A stretch of 64,000 bases of DNA from Methanothrix sp. (GCF_024518575.1 NZ_JANIHG010000006.1:1-64000); one strand, 5' to 3'. Numbered from the stretch's first letter, positions 9,765 through 17,752 are shown. Notes: generated by a model from the sequence alone, not told the origin. Numbers and translations are program-made.

Positions 9765-10664
9765 ATGAAGATCCTGATAGCTGAGTATGCGGTCGCCACA
9801 GGCCTTGGCGGAACATACGAGATCGAGGGCAGGGCGATGCTCTCGACGATAGCCCGGAGCTTTGTGAGGTGCGGTCACAGGGTGGTGTATCCAACATCAG
9901 GACCTGTGGTCGATGCCGGCGTCCCTGTCCTTCTCGAGCGGAGCGACCTTAAGGGGTTTCTGAGCACCATCGATGCAGACGCGGGATTGATAGTGGCACC
10001 TGATCCCCTAGCGTCCGATCTCATCAAGGCAGTTGAAAACCGGATGGTCAATCTGGGATCGGACAGTGTAGCAGCCCAGCTGTGCGCTGACAAGCTCGAG
10101 TGCACTCTGACCCTGAAGAGAGCGGGAGTGCCGGTGGCGGATGTTGTCGAATCTCCGGAATGCGGATGCAATGTGTATGTCGTGAAGCCCAGGTATGGTT
10201 GCGGCTCAGATGGTGTCATAATCTCATCATTTCCCAACGCGCCGGAAGGCTACATCGCGACCAGATATCTCGAGGGCGTGCATCTCAGCGTCAGCTTCAT
10301 CCGGGGGAGAGAACGGTTCCTGCCGCTCACGATAAACAGGCAGATTATAGAGATGAATGGCAGCAGGTTTGTATATGCCGGTGGCCAGGTGCCATACAGA
10401 TCCCCGAGGGCGGATGAGATCTGGGAGGTGGCGAGGCGGGCCTCAGATGTGCTTGGATTGAAAGGTTATGCTGGCATCGATCTGGTTGTGGGCGATCTCC
10501 CCAGAGTCGTGGACGTGAATGCGCGCCTCACAACATCGATCGTCGGATGCGCTAAAGTCCTCAAATGGGAGCTGGCCGATCTCATACTCAGGGCGAGCTT
10601 CGGCGGGCTGCCGGAGAGTGTGGAAGTGGATGGGGAGATAACCTTCAGGCTGGATGAGCTCTAG
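9765..10664 (+). CDS. mfnD: ATP-grasp ligase, probably tyramine-L-glutamate ligase MfnD
   Basis: A 299-residue protein with an ATP-grasp fold: an N-terminal Rossmann-like part, the ATP-binding lysine region (NVYVVKPRYGCGSDG), and the metal-binding end (GYAGIDLVVG, then VVDVNARLTTS). Length and layout fit MfnD, which joins glutamate to tyramine in methanofuran synthesis; the specific substrate is inferred, supported by mfnA in the same window. The ATG at 9765 begins the family-like MKILIAEYA; an upstream in-frame start at 9702 would add 21 unlike residues. Its end overlaps the convergent sec61-beta stop by 4 bases. Confidence 0.72.
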   Translation: MKILIAEYAVATGLGGTYEIEGRAMLSTIARSFVRCGHRVVYPTSGPVVDAGVPVLLERSDLKGFLSTIDADAGLIVAPDPLASDLIKAVENRMVNLGSDSVAAQLCADKLECTLTLKRAGVPVADVVESPECGCNVYVVKPRYGCGSDGVIISSFPNAPEGYIATRYLEGVHLSVSFIRGRERFLPLTINRQIIEMNGSRFVYAGGQVPYRSPRADEIWEVARRASDVLGLKGYAGIDLVVGDLPRVVDVNARLTTSIVGCAKVLKWELADLILRASFGGLPESVEVDGEITFRLDEL

Positions 10665-10834
10665 GGCCAGAGCCCGAAGGTTATGTTCAGGGCCATTATC
10701 GCTACGCCAGATGCTATACCAGCGCCCACGACCATCTTCGGGTCGAGCTTTATAGATGTCTCTTCAGACTCGAAGTACCTCATCAGGCCGGCTGACGACA
10801 TCAAGCCCGGCCCCTCGCCTTTCTTCTTTGCCAT
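10661..10834 (-). CDS. Sec61-beta / SecG-like preprotein translocase subunit
   Basis: A 57-residue protein with a charged cytosolic N-terminus (MAKKKGEGPGLMSSAGLMRYF), a conserved proline/glycine-poor linker and one C-terminal membrane helix ending in ALNITFGLWP. This is the archaeal Sec61-beta pattern, the small tail-anchored partner of SecYE. I start it at the ATG at 10834; an in-frame extension upstream reads through an IS-end-like repeat and is not part of the gene. A CTTTAACC element at about 10855-10862 sits where the TATA box should be for a leaderless message. Confidence 0.85.
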   Translation of the reverse strand: MAKKKGEGPGLMSSAGLMRYFESEETSIKLDPKMVVGAGIASGVAIMALNITFGLWP

Positions 10835-10861
10835 GTACGGTCCTCTTACATATCGGTTAAA

Positions 10862-11075
10862 GTGAACGCTCCCCGCCCTGAAGGGCGGAGCTTCTGGGCT
10901 TACAGCCAGAGACTGCGTTCCCAGTCTCATATGTGATAGGTCCCTAGGCGGCACTTAAAGCCTTCCTAGATCACATCCTGGAGGGGAATTAGTCCTCGTG
11001 ATGCATATAGGTATCGCTCCGGGGTATTCGCTCTCATCCTCAGGCGGGGTCTTCCCGCTTCGCCCTCTCCACTCC
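10862..11075 (-). repeat. IS200/IS605 right-end-like hairpin repeat, copy A
   Basis: About 214 bp shared with 16428-16628. In plus-strand order it opens with GTGAACGCTCC, then three successive hairpins: CCGCCCT/AGGGCGG, CTGGGCT/AGCCAG around TAC, and AGACTG/CAGTCT. It ends with a conserved block (CATCCTCAGGCGGGGT, then CGCTTCGCCCT). Read on the minus strand it resembles the right end and guide-RNA (omega RNA) region that follows tnpB in IS200/IS605 elements. No tnpA or tnpB is present. The rest of 11076-11182 holds no gene I can see. Confidence 0.6.
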
Positions 11076-11182
11076 AAAAGGCAAATTTCGGCCAGATTCT
11101 GTTCTTTTGTTCGCAGGATCTCTCCATCGCTCAGGCGGTTAATGGAAATGCCCCTGGATCGAGCGCCTGCGCAGGGTGGTCT

Positions 11183-12442
11183 CTAGCCGAGATCCAGGGA
11201 TGATCTCGCAGTGGATCCGTGGATATCAGATGCGACCAGCACCGCGGTATACCGCGATGCTGCAGCTTCACGCTCAAGCCTCATATCGTAATGGAAGATC
11301 GGCGATCTCTTGAGGTAAATCGGTCTCTGGAACGAGAGTGTCTCGCCAATCGAGAGGAACCGCAGGGAGCTTCTGCCCTCGATGATCGTTATGTTGTCTC
11401 TCACATAATCAGAGTACCGCGCACCTGGCCTGAGCGCCTCGAAGAGCTCCTTTGAGAGATAATGGATTTTTCCATCAAGACCCTCGATCGCATGCAGCTC
11501 CATATCCTCTCCGAAGTACGCAATGGCATCTGAGAAAGGCCCCTCATCTGTCAAGTTCAGCAGGCAGGGCGAGGAGTAGCGCATGTATTTAGAGATGTTC
11601 TCCGGAACTCCCTTCGTCCCAACTGCCACTACGGGAGATACAAGCTCAGATCCGCAGCTCACGCTGTACACCACCCTGGGCCATATGAACCTGACCTCAG
11701 ATTCGCTGCCGCTTAAATCAGCCCTCTCCACCCATACAACCTCCCCGCTCTTCTGGTCGAATATGTAGAGGGAGACACCCCCGAGATCGCCGTCGGGATC
11801 TGATATATCTGACCTGATAACAACCCCATCAGTGAGGTTCTCGGAGGAGGCGTTGATCCGTGGGGGGCGGGATGAGATGTAACCGATAGCTGTAATCAGC
11901 CACTCGTAATCGCTGGGGGATACGAGCATGCTGGGGCTTCTGGACGCGACAAAAGAGCGATTGAGTGTTGTGTTTTTATCAATTCCGACGAACAGAGTGG
12001 AGTACTCAAAGAGCACAAGAAAGAATGGCCTCTCCAATTTTATATCAGGCACATCTATCTCAGCCCAGCTGAGGTTTCTCCCGAAGTAAGCCCCTGAGAG
12101 GTCTGTGGTTCTGTAAACCAGGTTGAGATCCGCATCCCATATCTCCAGGACGAATATCCCGTCGCGGTTGAGCATGCCGCAGACCGCAACCCTGGAGAGG
12201 GTCCAGTTGTCCGGGGGCGAGAAGAGGACCGCATGTCCCTGGTCGCCTGCGAGCCATACACCATCGTCAGGCGTGCCGTCGCTGTACTGGATCGCCAGAT
12301 CCACGGCACCTGAAATGGGAACAACGAGCAGCAACAGAATGACAGGCAGCGCGCCGAGTTTTGATACCAGGCCGCGAGGCATAAAGATCTGTCTCGATCT
12401 TGCAGAAGAATCATGGCCCTGCTTAACGACATTCAGACTCAT
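11183..12442 (-). CDS. Secreted or surface protein of unknown function
   Basis: A 419-residue protein. After about 20 residues comes a basic stretch and a hydrophobic core (LGALPVILLLLVVPISGA, about residues 27-44), a plausible signal peptide. The exported part is rich in beta-prone segments, aromatic residues and N-x-S/T sequons, and contains DPDGDLGG, a pattern common in Ig-like/cadherin-like surface repeats. I do not recognise the family. The ATG at 12442 overlaps the stop of the upstream gene (ATGA), so the two are translationally coupled; an ATG at 12382 directly before the signal peptide is an alternative start. Confidence 0.6.
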   Translation of the reverse strand: MSLNVVKQGHDSSARSRQIFMPRGLVSKLGALPVILLLLVVPISGAVDLAIQYSDGTPDDGVWLAGDQGHAVLFSPPDNWTLSRVAVCGMLNRDGIFVLEIWDADLNLVYRTTDLSGAYFGRNLSWAEIDVPDIKLERPFFLVLFEYSTLFVGIDKNTTLNRSFVASRSPSMLVSPSDYEWLITAIGYISSRPPRINASSENLTDGVVIRSDISDPDGDLGGVSLYIFDQKSGEVVWVERADLSGSESEVRFIWPRVVYSVSCGSELVSPVVAVGTKGVPENISKYMRYSSPCLLNLTDEGPFSDAIAYFGEDMELHAIEGLDGKIHYLSKELFEALRPGARYSDYVRDNITIIEGRSSLRFLSIGETLSFQRPIYLKRSPIFHYDMRLEREAAASRYTAVLVASDIHGSTARSSLDLG

Positions 12443-13413
12443 CTCACATCCCCAGAGCAGCTCCATATCGAATCCCTGAGAGCTCTAATTGTTCCTGTAT
12501 CACTTAACATGCAGCACGATAGCCATTCCGGCCCGGGAGATGGCACGGAAACGAGATCATACCCGAGGCATCCGCACATGTAAACTCCTCTCTCCGGCGC
12601 TTCATTTATTACAGCAGCATCGTATGTGTTCTTTCCGACCCAGGACTCTTCAAGCCCGAGGTTCTTTCCTCTGCTTTCCATATCTATGACGGAACGTATA
12701 TCGAAACTCCCCCAGTAGGTGTCGAATCCCTCGGAGGCCGGGGCTTTATCGGAGTACTGCCTGTACCTCTGCATGACAAGTCCAGAGGAGTGAGAACCTA
12801 TGCTGTAGTGGATCTTTTTGGTCGGACGGAAGAGATCTGATATGATGGTGTCTGTGCTGTCGTTCATCGAGAGCTGGAACCACGCGCTTTTAAGGTACAT
12901 ATCGCATGTGCGCTCCTTTCTCAGATCCTTTGTGTAAAGATAAGAAGTCCCAACACGATCGAGGTTGTTGATGAACGTCTCCCTGCTTGATATCCCGGCC
13001 CCTCTGTAGTCAATCGTGCTCGAGGTGTTAAGCACGACCGGCCAGACCTCATCCACAGAAAGCATGTAGTTCTGAGTCCCTGGCATCTTGACCAGCGTCG
13101 ATGTCGTATTGACATTGTCCCCTGCTGCCTTCAGGGCGATCATCTCCTCAGACTCCATGGTGCCGTTCTTCGCAGAGACGCGCTCGCTCATGCTGACATG
13201 ATTGATGTCGATCTCTGTGTATCTGCTGTGATCCCCGGTGCCGAGAGCGTACCCGTACAGGTCCATCGAGATGTTCATCGTGAACCTTCTTCCAGTGCTC
13301 CATCCGGTATCGTACTCGTGAATCTCATAGCTCCTCCAGCAGGATGCGGTGTCCAGATACATGAAGAGAAGAATCAGCAGAAGAGCTGAGCGCATGGGAC
13401 GCTTGGAAGACAT
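12439..13413 (-). CDS. Secreted protein of unknown function
   Basis: A 324-residue protein with an N-terminal signal peptide (MSSKRPMRSALLLILLFMYL) followed by a cysteine at about residue 25 that could be a lipidation or cleavage site. The remainder has many N-x-S/T sequons, several methionines and tyrosines, and a cluster of cysteines near the C-terminus (YMCGCLGYD, then WLSCCML). No transmembrane anchor at the end. No family recognised. It is the first gene of a coupled pair with the preceding entry, so the two probably act in the same surface structure or complex. Confidence 0.6.
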   Translation of the reverse strand: MSSKRPMRSALLLILLFMYLDTASCWRSYEIHEYDTGWSTGRRFTMNISMDLYGYALGTGDHSRYTEIDINHVSMSERVSAKNGTMESEEMIALKAAGDNVNTTSTLVKMPGTQNYMLSVDEVWPVVLNTSSTIDYRGAGISSRETFINNLDRVGTSYLYTKDLRKERTCDMYLKSAWFQLSMNDSTDTIISDLFRPTKKIHYSIGSHSSGLVMQRYRQYSDKAPASEGFDTYWGSFDIRSVIDMESRGKNLGLEESWVGKNTYDAAVINEAPERGVYMCGCLGYDLVSVPSPGPEWLSCCMLSDTGTIRALRDSIWSCSGDVR

Positions 13414-13485
13414 ACGAGTGTTTGTTTCATGTCATCCTATAAAAATTTCTCCGCAGTTCGGTTTCTGCGCAGTTGCTCAGCGCTG

Positions 13486-14634
13486 CTACCTTATCGCAGA
13501 TATGCTGCGGAACCGCTCCACAGCCTCTCGGATGCATTCGCCTGCGTAATCTACTTCCTCTTGTGTATTGTCCCTCCCCAGAGTTATCCTGAGAGAGCCG
13601 TGACATCTCACCGGATCCAGGCCTATGGCCCTGAGAACATGGCTCGGCTCCAGCTTCTTTGAGGAGCAGGCAGATCCTGTGGAGACTGCTATGCCCTTTG
13701 AGTCAAGATAGAGAAGCAGCGACTCCCCCTCCACCCTGCCGAAGCCGAAGTTCAGGTTGATCGGAAGTCTCTTAGTCGGATGGCCGTTGAGCCAGGAGTC
13801 ATCGATCTCCGATAACACAAAGCTCTTGAGCCTCTCGCGCAGCGCTGTGAGCCTCTCCGCCTCTCTCTCCATGATCTCGGATGCGAGCTCTGCAGCCCTG
13901 CCCATGCCCACGATCCCAGGCACGTTCTCGGTGCCCGACCTGAGCCCCCTCTCATGCCCTCCGCCCTGGATTATGCTCTCGATCCTCGTGCCCTTTCTGA
14001 CATACAGAGCGCCAACGCCCTTGGGACCGTAGAACTTGTGCGCAGATATGGAGAGCAGATCAACCCCCAGGCGGTTTACATCCACAGGTATCTTGCCCAC
14101 CGTCTGGACCGCATCCGTGTGAAGAGCTATCCCCCTCTCCGATGCAATCGCCGCGATGCTCTCTACAGGCTGTATCGTGCCTATTTCGTTGTTCGCATGC
14201 ATGACGGATATGAGCACGGTATCATCGCGTATCGCCCTCTCGATCTCTCCGGGATCAACTATGCCCTGATCGTCCACCGGTACGTACGTGACATCGAAAC
14301 CCACGCGCTCCAGAGACCTGCACACCTCCAGAACAGCCGGATGCTCTATCGATGTTGTGATGATATGCTTTCCCCTGCCGCTGAGCGCGATGCCCTTGAG
14401 CGCCAGGTTGTCCGACTCCGTGCCCCCGCTCGTGAAGTATATCTCCTCAGGGCTCGCGCCGATCAGCGCTGCCAGCTTCTCCCTCGCGCTCTCAACAGCA
14501 TCGCGCGCCTCCCGGCCGAACTCGTGGAGGCTCGACGCATTTCCGTACCTCTCCCGGAAGTACGGCAGCATCGCCTCCAGGACCTCGGGCGCGACCGGGG
14601 TCGTGGCCGAGTGGTCCATGTATATGCGCCTCAT
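13486..14634 (-). CDS. iscS: Cysteine desulfurase (IscS/NifS family)
   Basis: A 382-residue PLP enzyme that releases sulfur from cysteine for Fe-S clusters and other sulfur products. The family start YMDHSATTPVAPEVL, the PLP lysine in SISAHKFYGPKG and the catalytic cysteine loop STGSACSS are present, so it is a group I (NifS/IscS-type) enzyme. No iscU scaffold gene is next to it. The ATG at 14634 gives a short N-terminus; an upstream start at 14655 adds 7 residues. Many methanogens use other sulfur routes, so its presence is worth noting. Confidence 0.93.
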   Translation of the reverse strand: MRRIYMDHSATTPVAPEVLEAMLPYFRERYGNASSLHEFGREARDAVESAREKLAALIGASPEEIYFTSGGTESDNLALKGIALSGRGKHIITTSIEHPAVLEVCRSLERVGFDVTYVPVDDQGIVDPGEIERAIRDDTVLISVMHANNEIGTIQPVESIAAIASERGIALHTDAVQTVGKIPVDVNRLGVDLLSISAHKFYGPKGVGALYVRKGTRIESIIQGGGHERGLRSGTENVPGIVGMGRAAELASEIMEREAERLTALRERLKSFVLSEIDDSWLNGHPTKRLPINLNFGFGRVEGESLLLYLDSKGIAVSTGSACSSKKLEPSHVLRAIGLDPVRCHGSLRITLGRDNTQEEVDYAGECIREAVERFRSISAIR

Positions 14635-14923
14635 GATAGTCAGTTCATGCCACATGCGAGTTAAAGCTTCTCTCCATGAGCAGATCGCGGGCTCGGTTCA
14701 TCGGACACCTCTCAGGAATCGAATCCATTGAAAACAGTGCTGAATGCTTCCTGCTGGGCCCACATTCTGTTGATCTCGATATCTGCGATATCCACTGAAT
14801 GCGTTGAGCAGATATGCTGGTCTCACTAAAGCTGCCAGCCTGGATCCCGGAGCCCTTTCCTCCGTGTAGTATCGCCGAAACTCATAAGTATTACCAGCGC
14901 AATACTCCTGTGCGAGTGGGGTT

Positions 14924-15322
14924 ATGAGAAAAATTAGAAGATTCGCGCTTGTAGCTCTGGTGTTATCGATTCTGGCTATGCCGTGCCTGGCAGATGAGGT
15001 GACGCTGGAGTACGACTGGCTATCCCCCTGGTACAACCCGTTTCTGACCCATAGCTACCGGTGGGAGTACAGCTGGGTTTATCCGGTAGACCGGTTTTCT
15101 TACTACAGTCCCTATTACAGATACCCTGGGATATACTATCCGGTGTATGGAGCCTATCGCTATCCTGCCTCCCCGTATCTTGTTAGAACCACCTTCGATC
15201 CAGCAGAGTTCGGCATCGATCCATGGTGGGATGTCAACGTTTACGGGCTGAGGGGCATGACATTTTACTACACAACACCGCCAACGTTCTTTTATTCGGA
15301 CGGCGGATACACCATGCGGTGA
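14924..15322 (+). CDS. Small secreted tyrosine-rich protein
   Basis: A 132-residue protein with a signal peptide (basic MRKIRRF, hydrophobic core, cleavage near CLADEV). The mature part is strikingly aromatic: I count 21 tyrosines and several tryptophans, with repeated Y-Y-P and Y-R-Y-P motifs (SYYSPYYRYPGIYYPVYGAYR). No family recognised; such composition suits a wall, sheath or adhesive protein. A TATA-like ATAAGTATTA is at about 14883-14892 and GGGGTT just before the ATG. A perfect hairpin overlaps the stop. The interval 14635-14923 carries no other gene I can support. Confidence 0.6.
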   Translation: MRKIRRFALVALVLSILAMPCLADEVTLEYDWLSPWYNPFLTHSYRWEYSWVYPVDRFSYYSPYYRYPGIYYPVYGAYRYPASPYLVRTTFDPAEFGIDPWWDVNVYGLRGMTFYYTTPPTFFYSDGGYTMR

Positions 15323-15347
15323 ATCCTGAAGAGCAGCCTTCAGGATT
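15322..15347 (+). terminator. Perfect 10-bp hairpin after the tyrosine-rich gene
   Basis: AATCCTGAAG (15322-15331) and CTTCAGGATT (15338-15347) are exact inverted repeats with loop AGCAGC, beginning at the last base of the stop codon. Only a short T-stretch follows. From 15348 to 15600 I see no gene; there is a small hairpin TTAGCG/CGCTAA at 15361-15374. Confidence 0.55.
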
Positions 15348-15607
15348 GCTTTGAGCAAAATTAGCGGGCGCTAAATGAGATGTCGGAGCGGCAATCCTCC
15401 CGCTCGTCTCCGCGATGGTTGTGGTCTGGCCTTGGGCTTGATTCATCGAATAGCCTCTCAGGAATCTTCAAAGAGTGACATGATTGCTCATGAATTCTCC
15501 GAGTTCACATGCCGTTGAGTTCGATGATACAAGTACACAGCCATCCATACAATCGCCGCTGGATTTGTACTGTATGCATGCAATCATAAACAATAATACA
15601 ATGGAAA

Positions 15608-15628
15608 TCTCTTTATACTATAAAGAGA
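15608..15628. promoter_or_regulatory. Palindromic TATA box / putative operator
   Basis: A perfect 21-bp palindrome (arms TCTCTTTATA and TATAAAGAGA around one C) encloses a TATA box. Transcription starting about 25 bases downstream would leave a leader of roughly 10 bases with GGGTGAT before the TTG at 15652. A DNA-binding dimer sitting here would block TBP, so autoregulation by the HTH protein it precedes is an attractive inference. Confidence 0.5.
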
Positions 15629-15651
15629 GTATTTTCACGATGGGTGATTAA

Positions 15652-16248
15652 TTGAGCGGCAAGACCGATCATTTAAGAGAGCTCGTACTGAAGATCGCCC
15701 CCACGACCAAGGTTGTCGAGAAGCCTGCAAAAAAGCATGGTACTTTAAGAAGCACTTCTGAGATCGAGCAGGCCCTTCTTGGCGTCGTCTCTGAGATGAT
15801 AAAGACTTATAACATACAGACAAAGCTCACACCAAGACAGCTCGCGACTGTTGTAAGACTGTTTTACAAAGGTCTCAGCGATACTGAGATCGCAGAGCAG
15901 CTGGGGGACCGTGCGCTCAATAAGACCGTGAGCCGGGCCCGGATAAAGCTTCACCTTTTCCGTGATTCAGATCTCAAGCCGCCCTTCGACAGAGAGCTCT
16001 TCATAAAGCTCTGGGAGGAGGGAAAGTCTGTGAAGGAGATGAGCGAGATCCTTCACGTGGCTCCGTCCACCGTGAGCGAGTACAAGAACATATTCGAAAG
16101 CCAGAGGGCTTCTGAGAGAGACGGATACCTCAAGAGGTTCGAGGAGATACTGTCAGATCAGGATGTCTCTGAGAGAATGGTCTCCCACATATCCAAAGAC
16201 GGTCTACAGGATACAATGGACACAGACTACGAGGCGGCGGAGGCGTAA
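15652..16248 (+). CDS. Predicted DNA-binding protein with two helix-turn-helix segments
   Basis: A 198-residue protein starting with TTG, chosen because GGGTGAT lies 5 bases upstream and no ATG fits. Residues about 65-105 (LTPRQLATVVRLFYKGLSDTEI and the following AEQLG) form one HTH and residues about 125-155 (LWEEGKSVKEMSEILHVAPS) another. This resembles the haloarchaeal proteins annotated as conditioned-medium-induced protein 4, whose role is not settled. Its promoter is a palindrome that could be its own operator. Confidence 0.7.
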   Translation: MSGKTDHLRELVLKIAPTTKVVEKPAKKHGTLRSTSEIEQALLGVVSEMIKTYNIQTKLTPRQLATVVRLFYKGLSDTEIAEQLGDRALNKTVSRARIKLHLFRDSDLKPPFDRELFIKLWEEGKSVKEMSEILHVAPSTVSEYKNIFESQRASERDGYLKRFEEILSDQDVSERMVSHISKDGLQDTMDTDYEAAEA

Positions 16249-16427
16249 CTACAATCAGCTTCTCAACATGCACAGCGCTCGCGGAGAGCGGGTATCTGCA
16301 ATACAGCAGTTAGTTTTCGTTTTCAGATGCGCCGGCCAGACGTGCTGAGTGGAACTGCTGGGTTCTGAATGAAGAGGGCTGTTGGCTGGATCGCAGAACA
16401 GCCCCCTGATTCGGCGTTAAACAGAAT

Positions 16428-16628
16428 GTGAATGCTCCCAGCCCTGATGGGCGGAGCTTCTGGGCTTACAGCCAGAGACTGCGTTCACAGTCTCATAGTA
16501 ATAGATCCTCAGGCACCACCTTCAAGATCATACCTTGAAGTTGAGCGTCGTGATTTATACTATCGCTCCGAAGGGGGCTTCGCTCTCATCCTCAGGCGGG
16601 GTATTCTCGCTTCGCCCTATTCCATCCC
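16428..16628 (-). repeat. IS200/IS605 right-end-like hairpin repeat, copy B
   Basis: Second copy of the 10862-11075 repeat. The first hairpin has changed on both sides but still pairs (GCCC/GGGC), the second is identical, the third keeps its AGACTG/CAGTCT stem with a different loop, and a fourth stem CTTCAAG/CTTGAAG lies in the variable middle. The distal block CATCCTCAGGCGGGGTATT, then CGCTTCGCCCT, is nearly unchanged. Beyond about 16628 the two copies are unrelated. No transposase gene is adjacent. Confidence 0.6.
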
Positions 16629-16794
16629 TAAAGTTATGATGGAGTCAAATGCTTTGATCTCAGCGATATTAATAATGACCACTTTGATGGTTGAGCATAC
16701 AATGTCAGAGGTTTCGGGACTCTACAATTACGGAAATTACTCCAAATATGGGAGTTTCGCCTTGAACTCATCTATCGCGTTCAGCATCATTTTA

Positions 16795-16911
16795 TGCTGT
16801 GTTGAATAATTAAGAGCTCTAAGGTCGTAAGCTATCGATTTTTTACTAGAATTTCAATTCGTATGAATCCAGCCTCTGCTATCGGATTCTCAAACATTAT
16901 TCAACACAGCA
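16795..16911. mobile_element. MITE copy 1 (117 bp)
   Basis: A short element with perfect 16-bp terminal inverted repeats (TGCTGTGTTGAATAAT at the left, its complement at the right). It is flanked by TCATTTTA on the left and TCATTTTC on the right, an 8-bp target duplication with one mismatch. Copy 2 at 59257-59372 is about 92% identical by my count. It encodes nothing. The parent transposase is not in the window. The remainder of 16249-17311 has no gene I can support. Confidence 0.88.
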
Positions 16912-17246
16912 TCATTTTCGGAAAGTTTATACCTTAAGAGCACAAAGTGCACCGATGAATGGGTAGCATTGAAGGGTAATTGAAGCATTAGCCCCATAGG
17001 TTTGCGGCTTTTAGCTGCGCGAACAGTTTCTCTCAACCAACAGAATTAGCTTTGCTGTTCAGTTTTGAATATTATATTATAATAGTATACAAACGTTATT
17101 ACCAGAACCTGGGCCATTTTTGAGGCACCCAACTCTGTCGCATGAGCATTGCATTTATTATCCATCAGATTTAATAGCCGATACGCAGTTAGATCCATTC
17201 GATATCTTTATTAGAATATATAACCAAAACTTAAGAAAGTTACCAA

Positions 17247-17259
17247 AAAATATAAATAA
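17247..17259 (+). promoter_or_regulatory. TATA box of the 17.3 kb secreted-protein operon
   Basis: AAAATATAAATAA lies about 60 bases before the ATG at 17312, giving a leader of roughly 35 bases that carries GGTGGTGA as ribosome-binding site. The very AT-rich surroundings and good consensus suggest a strong promoter. Confidence 0.6.
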
Positions 17260-17311
17260 TTCCAAGTAGATTAACTCTTACATCTAAAGGATGTATGGGT
17301 GGTGAAAAAAC

Positions 17312-17731
17312 ATGAAAATAGCGATATTGCTGGCTGTGACACTGGCGCTGTTGACCACTGCCATGGCACAGGATTCCTTTGCCCCGATGGCTGGGATGGG
17401 CACATCTCAGACGGCGTTCATAGCTGCTAACGGCGTATACTCCGCGGGCGGCGCTGGCTTTGCGTTCCCGGTCATTCCTGGACAGAACTACAACTACGAT
17501 GATATATACTCCGCAGCTGGTCCTGATGTGGCGGTTGCGGCATTCGGCGCGGTTGCAGCGAACACGAAGACCGTGACGAAGAATCAGGATGCAAATGTCT
17601 GCTGTAATGTTGGTAACGCCGCACCAACTATCAACCTGGAGAGGATCGGACTCCCGCAGCAGGTTGCCCTTGGCGCTGGCGCCGGCAGCAGAGCCACAAA
17701 CACAGTCACAATAACCACACAGCAGAAGTGA
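17312..17731 (+). CDS. Small secreted Ala/Gly-rich protein
   Basis: A 139-residue protein with a clear signal peptide (MKIAILLAVTLALLTTAMA, cleavage before QDSF). The mature chain is rich in Ala, Gly, Asn and Thr, has a double cysteine (NVCCNVGN, about residues 96-103), a YNYDDIY patch and a C-terminal APTIN...ATNTVTIT segment. I do not recognise the family. It heads an operon with 17753-18214, whose C-terminal part looks related. A structural role in the cell envelope or filament sheath is possible but only inferred from composition and promoter strength. Confidence 0.65.
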   Translation: MKIAILLAVTLALLTTAMAQDSFAPMAGMGTSQTAFIAANGVYSAGGAGFAFPVIPGQNYNYDDIYSAAGPDVAVAAFGAVAANTKTVTKNQDANVCCNVGNAAPTINLERIGLPQQVALGAGAGSRATNTVTITTQQK

Positions 17732-17752
17732 GCCAGGGAGTAGCAGGAGGTT

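Noticed and set aside
9765-10664. Carbamoyl-phosphate synthase large subunit fragment
   Set aside because: It has one ATP-grasp domain, a proper start and stop, and the size of MfnD-like ligases.
10661-10954. A 97-residue version of Sec61-beta beginning in the repeat
   Set aside because: The added 40 residues come from the IS-like repeat; the 57-residue form has the family start and promoter spacing.
16732-16809. Short frame (plus 16432-16809) as transposase remnant
   Set aside because: It crosses the repeat and enters the MITE; no DDE or HUH motif appears in it.
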